A stretch of 48,698 nucleotides of DNA from Clostridia bacterium (GTDB lineage Bacteria; Bacillota_A; Clostridia; Oscillospirales; CAG-272): the NCBI GenBank assembly GCA_017936125.1, contig JAGBGE010000023.1:1-48698 (forward strand), read 5' to 3'. Position 1 is the stretch's first letter; every line of letters starts with the position of its first letter. This document shows, in pieces, positions 1 to 6,775 of the stretch. Below the pieces are notes generated by a model. That model did no database searches. It saw only the letters and a program-made list of their open reading frames with translations, and was not told where the DNA came from. Made by a program: the position numbers and the translations under genes.

Positions 1-158
1 GATAAGAAATTCTAAAAAAACCTTCCCCAAGATAGGGGAAGGGGGACCGCACGGGGTTCCCCAAAGCGAACGTAGTCGAGCTTCGGGGGTTCTCGATAGC
101 GGTGGATGAGGATGAAATAAACAGGGCGGTTTGAGAAATCAAATCGTCCTATTTACTT
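1..158. repeat. Palindromic repeat, copy A (left edge cut by window)
   Basis: Begins with the last codons of a coding tail (DKKF and stop, 1-15) that recurs in copies B and C. It continues with an inverted repeat cttcccc/ggggaag (22-28/35-41), a GC-rich arm ending in ggatgagg (about 106-113), and a second hairpin 123-132/141-150 (agggcggttt/aaatcgtcct, G-U pairs allowed) followed by a T-rich stretch. The second hairpin looks like a terminator for whatever gene lies to the left. Elements of the CCTTCCCC...GGGGAAGG...GATGAGG type are, as I recall, common in gut Clostridia; I could not search for it. Confidence 0.75.
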
Positions 159-180
159 TTTGAAATGGTTGTGGTATAAT
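152..180 (+). promoter_or_regulatory. Promoter of the first orphan gene
   Basis: The -35 box TTTACT (152-157), a 17-base spacer and -10 TATAAT (175-180) preceded by TG (extended -10). It starts immediately after the repeat's second hairpin, so the repeat ends one transcription unit and the next begins at once. Confidence 0.7.
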
Positions 181-221
181 GCAGATGGAAAAACTTTATC
201 TAATACAAAGGAGATTGCGTG

Positions 222-647
222 ATGAAAACCGAAATGTTTTTGTTTAATGACAAAGGTGAGTTGTTTTCCAAAGCCCATTCAATGCATGATTGTTCATTTA
301 CTGCAACTTTTCATGACAACACGCTTGTTTTAGTATTCGATCATTTGGAAGAATACTACGATGTTTCTCTTGACGGTTCTAATGTTTTTTGGTTCGAAAA
401 TGCAAAAAAATTAACTATCAAATATTACAATACAGAGTTTATAAATCTGTGTTTGAAATACGGAAAACAAGAAAAGGATTATTATAATACTGTAGAGCCG
501 TTGAATAACAAGGAACTTATAATGTTTGGTTATTCCGCCGATTGTTTTGGACAAATGACCCTTGACTTCCGCGTTTTCATAAAGAAAAAACTGTGGGGCG
601 GCAAGATTGAAATTGCTCCTGAAAAAATAGAGTATATTTGGGAGTAA
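222..647 (+). CDS. Orphan small protein, unknown function
   Basis: A 141-residue soluble protein with no signal peptide or membrane helix that I do not recognise. ATG 222 is chosen over the GTG just before it because AAAGGAG (207-213) lies 8 bases upstream. The protein has alternating hydrophobic and charged residues with many aromatics and ends in EKIEYIWE, which suggests a small beta-rich fold. It has its own promoter and stands alone between repeat copies A and B. Right after its stop, in another frame, lies a coding-like tail (HVDCLGEAMEILKDKKF and stop, 662-715) that recurs after the next gene. Low GC and many AAA/AAT codons set it apart from the GC-richer nfnAB genes downstream. An immunity-type or other accessory role is possible but is inference only. 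Confidence 0.7.
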   Translation: MKTEMFLFNDKGELFSKAHSMHDCSFTATFHDNTLVLVFDHLEEYYDVSLDGSNVFWFENAKKLTIKYYNTEFINLCLKYGKQEKDYYNTVEPLNNKELIMFGYSADCFGQMTLDFRVFIKKKLWGGKIEIAPEKIEYIWE

Positions 648-655
648 TACTAAAA

Positions 656-815
656 ATACTTCACGTTGATTGTTTGGGCGAAGCGATGGAAATCTTGAAA
701 GACAAGAAATTCTAAACAAGCCTTCCCCTTGGGGAAGGTGGCATACGAGCATTGCGAGTATGACGGATGAGGCAAAAAAACAGGACGGCCCTGAGAAATC
801 AAGCCGTCCTTGACT
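656..815. repeat. Palindromic repeat, copy B, with fossil coding tail
   Basis: Positions 662-715 can be read as HVDCLGEAMEILKDKKF and stop, but the frame closes upstream at 620, so no gene feeds into it. Then come a perfect hairpin ccttcccc/ggggaagg (721-728/731-738), an arm with gatgagg (766-772), and a second perfect hairpin aggacggc/gccgtcct (782-789/803-810) followed by ttgacttttta. The order of parts matches copies A and C. The last hairpin can serve as terminator for the gene at 222-647. Confidence 0.8.
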
Positions 816-838
816 TTTTAGCTTTATTGTGGTACAAT
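810..838 (+). promoter_or_regulatory. Promoter of the second orphan gene
   Basis: TTGACT (810-815), a 17-base spacer, and TACAAT (833-838) preceded by TGG (extended -10). The -35 box shares its first base with the last base of the copy B hairpin, so this promoter belongs to the repeat unit or was fused to it. Confidence 0.8.
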
Positions 839-861
839 ATGGGGAAACAAGGAGGAAGTAT

Positions 862-1371
862 ATGGATAAAGAATACAGATTTTGTTACAATGGAACAAAA
901 GAAATGTTTATAAATCACTGCCGTTACGGTTCTCCTGAAAAAAAGATAAGTGATCATCACAAAGGGAATTTTCAAATTGGGAATTATATTATAAGTACTA
1001 TTGATAATAAATTAAAATTTGGAATAGAGCGAACTGGACATAGCGGTGGAAATTGGTACATACCTGAAATTGTTGAATATGATAATAGAATAGAACTCGT
1101 TGGAAATATTCAGTATATCGGTTCCAAAATTGATAAAGTTCAGGGATATAAGGCGAAAAATAAGGTAATTGATGTTTTGTTACATATTCTTGTAGTACCG
1201 TTTGTATTGATAATTTGGTGCATTGTGAAACTTGTTGATTTCATTAAGTGGTTGAAAGGAAAAATAAGTAAAAAAGAACAACCGGTTAAGCCTAAAACAA
1301 CCGAAGAAAAGTTATACGATTTAATGATTAACTATTTAGGATGTACAGAAATATCAAATACTTCATGTTGA
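862..1371 (+). CDS. Orphan membrane-anchored protein, frameshifted near the C-terminus
   Basis: About 169 residues; ATG 862 follows AAGGAGG (849-855). An upstream in-frame start would lie inside the promoter. The N-terminal 110 residues look globular (MDKEYRFCYNG...), followed by one strong hydrophobic helix (roughly VLLHILVVPFVLIIWCIVKL) and a lysine-rich tail. The frame stops at 1371. In the +1 frame from about 1343 the reading continues as YQILHVDCIGEAMNILRDKKF up to a stop at 1415-1417, the same tail found in copies A and B. One extra base around 1340-1351 would explain this, so the native protein was probably about 15 residues longer. I do not know its function. It sits alone between repeat copies B and C. 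Confidence 0.7.
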   Translation: MDKEYRFCYNGTKEMFINHCRYGSPEKKISDHHKGNFQIGNYIISTIDNKLKFGIERTGHSGGNWYIPEIVEYDNRIELVGNIQYIGSKIDKVQGYKAKNKVIDVLLHILVVPFVLIIWCIVKLVDFIKWLKGKISKKEQPVKPKTTEEKLYDLMINYLGCTEISNTSC

Positions 1372-1490
1372 CTGTATTGGCGAAGCAATGAACATCTTAC
1401 GAGATAAGAAATTCTAAAAAAGCCTTCCCCTATCTTGGGGAAGGCTATTAGGGCGGTTTGAGAAATCAAATCGCTCGTTTTTTTGTAATT
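1352..1490. repeat. Palindromic repeat, copy C, with terminator
   Basis: The tail coding stretch (1352-1417) is followed by hairpin agccttcccc/ggggaaggct (1421-1430/1437-1446) and a second hairpin gggcggttt/aaatcgctc (1451-1459/1468-1476, G-U pairs) running into a T tract (1478-1484). The second hairpin is a good intrinsic terminator. This copy lacks the gatgagg arm of A and B and has no promoter fused to its right end. Confidence 0.8.
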
Positions 1491-1523
1491 GTAATAAAAA
1501 TACCGAAAATATTTGTAAATCTG

Positions 1524-1552
1524 TTGCAAAAGTCTTTTTTTAGTTGTATAAT
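1524..1552 (+). promoter_or_regulatory. Promoter of nfnAB
   Basis: TTGCAA (1524-1529), a 17-base spacer, TATAAT (1547-1552). The leader of about 90 bases holds an 11-base direct repeat gcattttgcgc (1591-1601 and 1606-1616, period 15) of unknown meaning. Confidence 0.75.
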
Positions 1553-1649
1553 ATGTATATGTAATTTATAAATATTTTAGCTATATAACTGCATTTTGCG
1601 CTTTTGCATTTTGCGCACAATGTGGCAAAGTAGCCGAAAATGAGGAAAA

Positions 1650-2504
1650 ATGTACAGAATAGTTTACAAAAAAGCGCTGAATCCCACCGTTACGATGATG
1701 GATATAGAAGCGCCGTTGGTTGCGAAAAAGGCGAAAGCCGGACAGTTTATCATTCTTCGCGTAGACGAGGATGGCGAGAGAATTCCTCTCACCGTTGCGG
1801 GATACGATAGGGAAGCCGGTACTGTCAGAATCATATTCCAGATAGTCGGCGCAACCACCGAAAAATTGAATCATAAAAACGAGGGTGACTACATATCCGA
1901 CTTCGCAGGTCCTCTGGGGCTTCCCACCGAGCTTGACGGTCTTAACGACGTCTGCATCGTTGGCGGTGGCGTCGGCTGCGCTATTGCGCTCCCCGTTGCC
2001 GAGGCACTCAAGGCGAAGGGCGCAAGGGTCACCTCTATAATAGGCTTCAGAAACAGCGACCTCGTTATACTTGAAGATGAGTTCCGCGCGGTGTCCGACA
2101 AGCTTACCGTCATGACCGATGACGGCTCATACGGCAGAGAGGGAAACGTCTGCGTGCCTCTTAACGAGATGTTCGCCTCGGGCAGAAAATTCGACAAGGT
2201 TATCACCATCGGCCCGCTTATTATGATGAAATTCGTCGTCGAGGCTACCCGTCCTACCGGCATACCCTGCGACGTGTCTATGAACCCGATTATGATAGAC
2301 GGTACGGGAATGTGCGGCGGCTGCCGACTCACGCTGAATATCGACGGCAAGAGAGTCACCAAGTTCGCCTGCGTTGACGGCCCCGACTTCAACGGCTATG
2401 AGGTCGACTTCGACGAGGCTATCTCGCGCGGCAATATGTACAGAGATTTCGAGCGCCACGCTTACGAGAAGGCGTGCAATCTCTTTAAGAAGGAGGCGGA
2501 GTAA
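1650..2504 (+). CDS. nfnA: NfnA-type ferredoxin-NADP reductase subunit alpha
   Basis: 284 residues, the family's usual size. It has an N-terminal FAD-binding barrel (about 1-95), then an NAD-binding fold with VGGGVG (104-109), then a [2Fe-2S] site with Cys222, Cys225 and Cys241 (MCGGC...FAC) near Asp217. This is the arrangement of the sulfide/dihydroorotate-dehydrogenase-like family. With its partner it forms the cytoplasmic NfnAB complex, which couples NADH and reduced ferredoxin to NADP+ by flavin-based electron bifurcation. ATG 1650 follows GAGG by 4 bases. Its stop overlaps the next start by one base (TAATG), so the subunits are translationally coupled. Some databases call the pair glutamate synthase-like; no large glutamate synthase subunit is present, which favours Nfn. 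Confidence 0.88.
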   Translation: MYRIVYKKALNPTVTMMDIEAPLVAKKAKAGQFIILRVDEDGERIPLTVAGYDREAGTVRIIFQIVGATTEKLNHKNEGDYISDFAGPLGLPTELDGLNDVCIVGGGVGCAIALPVAEALKAKGARVTSIIGFRNSDLVILEDEFRAVSDKLTVMTDDGSYGREGNVCVPLNEMFASGRKFDKVITIGPLIMMKFVVEATRPTGIPCDVSMNPIMIDGTGMCGGCRLTLNIDGKRVTKFACVDGPDFNGYEVDFDEAISRGNMYRDFERHAYEKACNLFKKEAE

Positions 2505-3913
2505 TGGCTAATATGTCGCTAAAAAAGAATCCAATGCCTACACAGGAGCCTTCTGTTCGCGCGCACAACTTCGACGAGGTGGCTATCGGCTACACCGAGG
2601 AAATGGCGATAGACGAGGCGCTTCGTTGCCTTTCTTGCAAGAATATGCCCTGCGTTTCGGGCTGTCCTGTTAATATACATATTCCCGAGTTTATCGAGAG
2701 GGTAAAGCAGGGTGACTTCGAGGGGGCTTACGAGATTATCTCGAAAACCTCCAGCCTGCCTGCCGTCTGCGGCAGAGTCTGTCCGCAGGAAACACAGTGC
2801 GAGGCAAAGTGCGTCAGAGGTATCAAGGGTGAGCCTGTCGGTATCGGCAGACTGGAGCGCTTCGTTGCCGATTGGCACAACGCGCACAGCGATAAAGCAC
2901 CCGAATGCGCAGCCCAAAACGGTCACAAGGTAGCCGTTGTCGGCTCGGGTCCCTCGGGACTCACCTGTGCTGGCGACCTCGCCAAGCTCGGTTACTCTGT
3001 AACCGTCTTTGAGGCGCTCCATACCGCAGGCGGCGTGCTTGTTTACGGCATTCCCGAGTTCAGACTACCCAAAAGCATAGTGAAAAAAGAGGTCGAAAAT
3101 CTGCGCAAAATGGGCGTGGATATACAGACCAACGTTATTATAGGCAAAACCCTCACGGTTGACGAGCTTTTCGAGATGGGCTACGAGGCTGTCTTTATCG
3201 GCTCGGGCGCGGGACTGCCGAATTTCATGGGCATTCCCGGCGAGTCCTACAAGGGCGTTTACTCGGCTAACGAGTTCCTCACCAGAAGCAATCTGATGAA
3301 AGCATATCTCGACGACCCCGATACCCCGATTATGAAGGGCGGCAGAGTTGCAGTCGTAGGCGGCGGCAACGTTGCTATGGACGCTGCGAGAACGGCACTC
3401 CGTCTTGGCGCGGAGAAGGTGTATATCGTCTATCGCCGTTCTATGCAGGAGCTTCCCGCAAGGCGCGAGGAGGTCGAGCATGCGGAGGAGGAGGGAATCG
3501 AATTCCTTCTGCTCACCAATCCCACCGAGATTCTCGGTTATAATAACCCCGACGACAAACGTGACGCGCGTAACGGCTTCGTCACGGGAATGAAATGCGT
3601 CAGAATGGAGCTTGGCGAGCCCGACGAGCGCGGCAGACGCCGTCCCGTCGAGATTCCTGACAGCGAGTTCACGCTCGACGTCGATGCGGTGATTATGTCG
3701 ATAGGCACGTCACCTAATCCGCTTATCAAGTCCACGACAGACGGTCTCGACGTCAACTCGCGTGGCGGAATAATCGTCACCGAGGGTGGCGCAACTACCA
3801 GAGAGGGAGTGTACGCAGGCGGTGATGCCGTCACGGGCGCAGCAACCGTAATCTCCGCAATGGGCGCAGGCAAAATCGCAGCCAAGGCAATCGATGAGTA
3901 TCTTTCCAAGTAA
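2504..3913 (+). CDS. nfnB: NfnB / GltA-like NADPH-binding flavoprotein subunit
   Basis: 469 residues. The N-terminal Fe-S domain has the cysteine series CLSCKNMPCVSGCPVNI and CGRVCPQETQCEAKCVRG, binding two [4Fe-4S] clusters in this family. An FAD site VVGSGPSG (about 145-152) and an NADPH site VVGGGNVAMDAARTALRLGA (about 285-305) follow. It is homologous to the small subunit of glutamate synthase. Next to NfnA it is best read as NfnB, the bifurcating-FAD subunit of NADH-dependent ferredoxin:NADP+ oxidoreductase, supplying NADPH for biosynthesis in a fermenter. The start overlaps the nfnA stop. A hairpin terminator follows within 10 bases, so the operon is just these two genes. Confidence 0.88.
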   Translation: MANMSLKKNPMPTQEPSVRAHNFDEVAIGYTEEMAIDEALRCLSCKNMPCVSGCPVNIHIPEFIERVKQGDFEGAYEIISKTSSLPAVCGRVCPQETQCEAKCVRGIKGEPVGIGRLERFVADWHNAHSDKAPECAAQNGHKVAVVGSGPSGLTCAGDLAKLGYSVTVFEALHTAGGVLVYGIPEFRLPKSIVKKEVENLRKMGVDIQTNVIIGKTLTVDELFEMGYEAVFIGSGAGLPNFMGIPGESYKGVYSANEFLTRSNLMKAYLDDPDTPIMKGGRVAVVGGGNVAMDAARTALRLGAEKVYIVYRRSMQELPARREEVEHAEEEGIEFLLLTNPTEILGYNNPDDKRDARNGFVTGMKCVRMELGEPDERGRRRPVEIPDSEFTLDVDAVIMSIGTSPNPLIKSTTDGLDVNSRGGIIVTEGGATTREGVYAGGDAVTGAATVISAMGAGKIAAKAIDEYLSK

Positions 3914-3922
3914 AAATATAAA

Positions 3923-3951
3923 AAGGGCTTCCGTCTTGTGCGGAAGCCCTT
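3923..3951. terminator. Bidirectional terminator
   Basis: Perfect 11-bp stem aagggcttccg/cggaagccctt (3923-3933/3941-3951) with a 7-base loop. It lies between the convergent nfnB and the minus-strand gene ending at 3956. An A-rich left flank gives a U-tract for minus-strand transcripts. Confidence 0.85.
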
Positions 3952-3955
3952 AAAT

Positions 3956-5656
3956 TTACTTAGCAAATTCCCAGCTTGAAATTATAAATATTTTATCAAC
4001 GCCACTCTCGGTGTAATTGATTTTCAGCTTGCTTTCCGGCTCAATGAGAATAAGCGCCTCGTCTGCCTCGAGATAGCCCTTGTAGACCTTGCCGTCGTCA
4101 GCCTTGATATAGACTGTCGCGACGCCCGAGAGCATCACGATTTCCACGTCCTTTACGGTGATTTCAGCCGTCTGATCGTCAGCGCCGATTTCAATATCGT
4201 TTTGACGAAGCAGCTTCTTGTAGGCGCTCATCGCGTCAGCCTGAGTCGCACCCGTCGCAACGATGCTGTAATTCTCAACGTTTACGAGCGCGTAGAGCTT
4301 GACGAGTCCTGCCGCATCCTTCAGCACCATAATATAGGTCGCCTGACCTGAGATGTTGACGAGAGAGGGGAAGGAAGCCACGTAGCCCTTTTCCTGTACC
4401 TCGCCCTCGGCAGCCGCCATAGCGGAGTGCTCCTCTGCACCTATAACGGGGTAGAACTTGTATTCGCCCGTTCTCGCGTTGGAGAGAATAAAGCCGATAT
4501 TCGACTTGTCGTTAGATACCGCAGAGGTAACACCCGTGAAGTACCAGACGTCGTCGTCAATTACGATATATCCGAAATCGTCAGTCGCCATCTTGCAGCC
4601 GACGTTACCTATAATGCTGTTGAGATAACCGCCGGAGAGCGTGCCGTGCCAGTTGTACTTTTCGGTAGCGAGATAACCGTCGTAGACGATATCCACCCAC
4701 GCGGGAGTGTCCGCAACCTTGTAAAGCTCGCTCGATGCATCGGTCGGGTCGAAGATAATCACCTCGGTGACGTCCTTCGCGCCAAAGAGCGCGACCTTCG
4801 GACGATAGCAGGAGATGATGTAGTAGGGATTTCCCTCGTCGTCAAGCTCGAAGCTGATAGAGTCGTAATCAAAAATCTTGGTGGGATACATAAAGCGCAA
4901 TTTACGCATAAGGTCGTCGCCGAAATAGCCGCTCTCTACATAGTGTATAGGCTCTGCAAGCTCAACGTATTCGGCGCTGCTGTTGACGGGGTCAACGATT
5001 ACCAGACCGGGAATACCGTTGTCACGGTTGCCAACCCACTTGAAGAAGCCGTCGTACTCGAGATTTGCCACCTTTTTGGGCGTATTCTTGTAGTTAATCT
5101 GCGTGTAGGTATCGCTTACCGTGTACTGCGATACCACGTGCGAGAGTGAGCCGAGCGTTCTGTTACCGAGTATCATAGCCGAGGCGGTGTCCATCAGCGC
5201 AATATTCGTTACCTCGTTCGATTCGGGCAGGTCTGTGGCGAAGTCTGATTCCTTAACCTCGATAATTCCCGCGTATCTTCTCGCGTTGAATAGGGGAGAG
5301 GAAACGAGATTGCCGAGAATAAGCACGAGAATCGGAACAGCCACCGCGAGCAGCAGCCACTTGTTCGCCCCTGCGGAATAGCTCTTCTTGATTCTACCGT
5401 TCACCTCTGTCACGCTGACGTAGCCGTCGCCAAGCTTGAGGAATGGGAGCGAAAACGCCGCTATAACCGCGGTGAGATAAACCCAGAAGCTCTTGGACAT
5501 CAGATTTATAGGGGGCAGAAAGACGTAGAACAGCACCGCAGCGCTCAGAATTCCGAGAACCAGCGATATGATAATCTTCGTTTTGAGCTGCATTTCATTC
5601 TTGTTTCCTCGCCGATTTTTCAGTATATCGGCAATGTTGATTTCAAAAATTTTCAT
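3956..5656 (-). CDS. Large membrane-anchored protein, unknown function
   Basis: 566 residues. Three hydrophobic helices lie near the N-terminus (about 27-50, 58-78, 98-120; the first followed by PPINLMSKSFW), then about 440 residues with no further helix. This second part is mostly beta-like and rich in Tyr and Asp, as for an extracytoplasmic domain. I recognise the INxxSxxFW type of N-terminus as a conserved hypothetical family of Clostridia but know no function. The start at 5656 is supported by GAGGTG six bases upstream; an internal ATG (MQLKTK) has only a distant GAGG. It lies 63 bases downstream of the AraC gene on the same strand with no clear terminator between them, so the two may be cotranscribed. 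Confidence 0.75.
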   Translation of the reverse strand: MKIFEINIADILKNRRGNKNEMQLKTKIIISLVLGILSAAVLFYVFLPPINLMSKSFWVYLTAVIAAFSLPFLKLGDGYVSVTEVNGRIKKSYSAGANKWLLLAVAVPILVLILGNLVSSPLFNARRYAGIIEVKESDFATDLPESNEVTNIALMDTASAMILGNRTLGSLSHVVSQYTVSDTYTQINYKNTPKKVANLEYDGFFKWVGNRDNGIPGLVIVDPVNSSAEYVELAEPIHYVESGYFGDDLMRKLRFMYPTKIFDYDSISFELDDEGNPYYIISCYRPKVALFGAKDVTEVIIFDPTDASSELYKVADTPAWVDIVYDGYLATEKYNWHGTLSGGYLNSIIGNVGCKMATDDFGYIVIDDDVWYFTGVTSAVSNDKSNIGFILSNARTGEYKFYPVIGAEEHSAMAAAEGEVQEKGYVASFPSLVNISGQATYIMVLKDAAGLVKLYALVNVENYSIVATGATQADAMSAYKKLLRQNDIEIGADDQTAEITVKDVEIVMLSGVATVYIKADDGKVYKGYLEADEALILIEPESKLKINYTESGVDKIFIISSWEFAK

Positions 5657-5719
5657 TTTTTCACCTCAAATATAAATACTGCGCTTCTATTAGCGCGTTA
5701 AAAATCTTGTGCAGAGCGT

Positions 5720-6523
5720 TTATTTTGCTCCTTGAATATTATTGTATGCGTTATCCGCGGGAGCATAACCCATAATGCTGACGTAAGAACGGTAAAATGT
5801 AGAGTAGTCGTGGAATCCGAAATCCTTAGCAACCTGATAGGGCTTTGAGCCGTTTTCTATCATTTTGTGCGCCGCCAGCACCTTTTTTGTACGCACGTAC
5901 TGAATAATGGGCGTTTTCATATGGAGCTTGAAGGCGTTGCTTATGTATGATTTAGAGAAGTTCGATGCCTCGCTTAATGAATCCAGAGTGATTTTTTTGT
6001 CCAGATTATCATTGATGTAATCGAGTAGAAACCTGATTATCGCAGGAACCTCTGCCTGCTTCTGAATAGGGTGCGAGGAGGTGTGATAAACATCAACGAG
6101 CATACGAACAATATCGCATATGTAAATAGCGTAAAGCTCATCGTTTGTATACGACCCACTCATTTCGTCAAATTTCTTGAACATATTCATATAACTAGGC
6201 GCATTCCCCAGGAAGCAGGAGGAATGATTCCTGACGGCCTTTATATATTCGGGAATATAAGAGTCGGGGAATTTCAAAACGCATCGCTCGTATTTCGACG
6301 TGATATCAACGGTGGCAAAATGATATTTGCCTGCCGGAATAAATATGATATCTCCCGGTTCTAGTTTTCGGGATTCCGCCTCTACGGTATAAACCACGTT
6401 ACCGTCGATGAAATAAACTATTTCATCAAAGGGGTGTATGTGCTTTTCGAAAACCTCGCTTGAATATCCCGCATCAGCAAGCTTGTGCTGGAAATCAATA
6501 TCATTGTAAATAAAGTTAAGCAT
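5720..6523 (-). CDS. AraC-family transcriptional regulator
   Basis: 267 residues. The N-terminal cupin-like sensor has the typical pattern FEKHIHPFDEIVYFIDG...LEPGDIIFIPAGKYH. The C-terminal double helix-turn-helix (about 170-262) reads ITLDSLSEASNFSKSYISNAF...PYQVAKDFGFHDYSTFYRSY, the standard AraC/XylS signature. Such regulators usually sense a sugar and activate a neighbouring glycan-use operon; the divergent secreted-enzyme cluster starting at 6776 is the obvious target (inference). The start at 6523 gives the natural cupin N-terminus; a longer frame to 6664 would run through the promoter. The ATG lies only 6 bases past the -10 box and has no Shine-Dalgarno site, so the mRNA may be leaderless. 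Confidence 0.92.
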   Translation of the reverse strand: MLNFIYNDIDFQHKLADAGYSSEVFEKHIHPFDEIVYFIDGNVVYTVEAESRKLEPGDIIFIPAGKYHFATVDITSKYERCVLKFPDSYIPEYIKAVRNHSSCFLGNAPSYMNMFKKFDEMSGSYTNDELYAIYICDIVRMLVDVYHTSSHPIQKQAEVPAIIRFLLDYINDNLDKKITLDSLSEASNFSKSYISNAFKLHMKTPIIQYVRTKKVLAAHKMIENGSKPYQVAKDFGFHDYSTFYRSYVSIMGYAPADNAYNNIQGAK

Positions 6524-6529
6524 ACGATA

Positions 6530-6558
6530 ATTATAGCAAAAAAAAGTAAAAAAAGCAA
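6530..6558 (-). promoter_or_regulatory. Promoter of the AraC gene
   Basis: On the minus strand: TTGCTT (6558-6553), a 17-base spacer, TATAAT (6535-6530) preceded by TGC (extended -10). The expected transcription start falls at or within a base or two of the ATG (6523). Confidence 0.7.
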
Positions 6559-6560
6559 CC

Positions 6561-6683
6561 CTAAAATATCCCAGTAGAAAAAATGCAATGAAAAAAGATA
6601 AAAATTGCAATTGATTTTCTACAAATGATATGATATAATGGTAATAGATTACAAAAAAAATCAAAAAAATGACTCTAAAATAT
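6561..6683. promoter_or_regulatory. Candidate regulator sites between the divergent genes
   Basis: The 9-mer ctaaaatat occurs at 6561-6569 (upstream of the araC -35) and 6675-6683 (downstream of the rightward -10). The context is similar at both: (c)cctaaaatatc and ctctaaaatatg. They flank both promoters, as AraC-family half-sites often do. AT-rich sequence makes chance matches likely, so this is tentative. Confidence 0.3.
6611..6639 (+). promoter_or_regulatory. Promoter of the secreted-enzyme cluster
   Basis: TTGATT (6611-6616), a 17-base spacer, TATAAT (6634-6639) preceded by TGA (extended -10). A leader of about 130 AT-rich bases precedes the first gene at 6776, long enough for regulation. 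Confidence 0.75.
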
Positions 6684-6775
6684 GCAACTTGTTGAAAACG
6701 CCTTTTGAGAAAATATATAAGATTGTATTTTTGATGCTAACATATTAAAAAACAATTTATAAAGGAGAAAAAAGC

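Noticed and set aside
1591..1616. Direct repeat gcattttgcgc in the nfnAB leader as an operator
   Set aside because: Similar ttttgcattt words occur elsewhere (for example near 37958), so it is more likely low-complexity sequence than a specific site.
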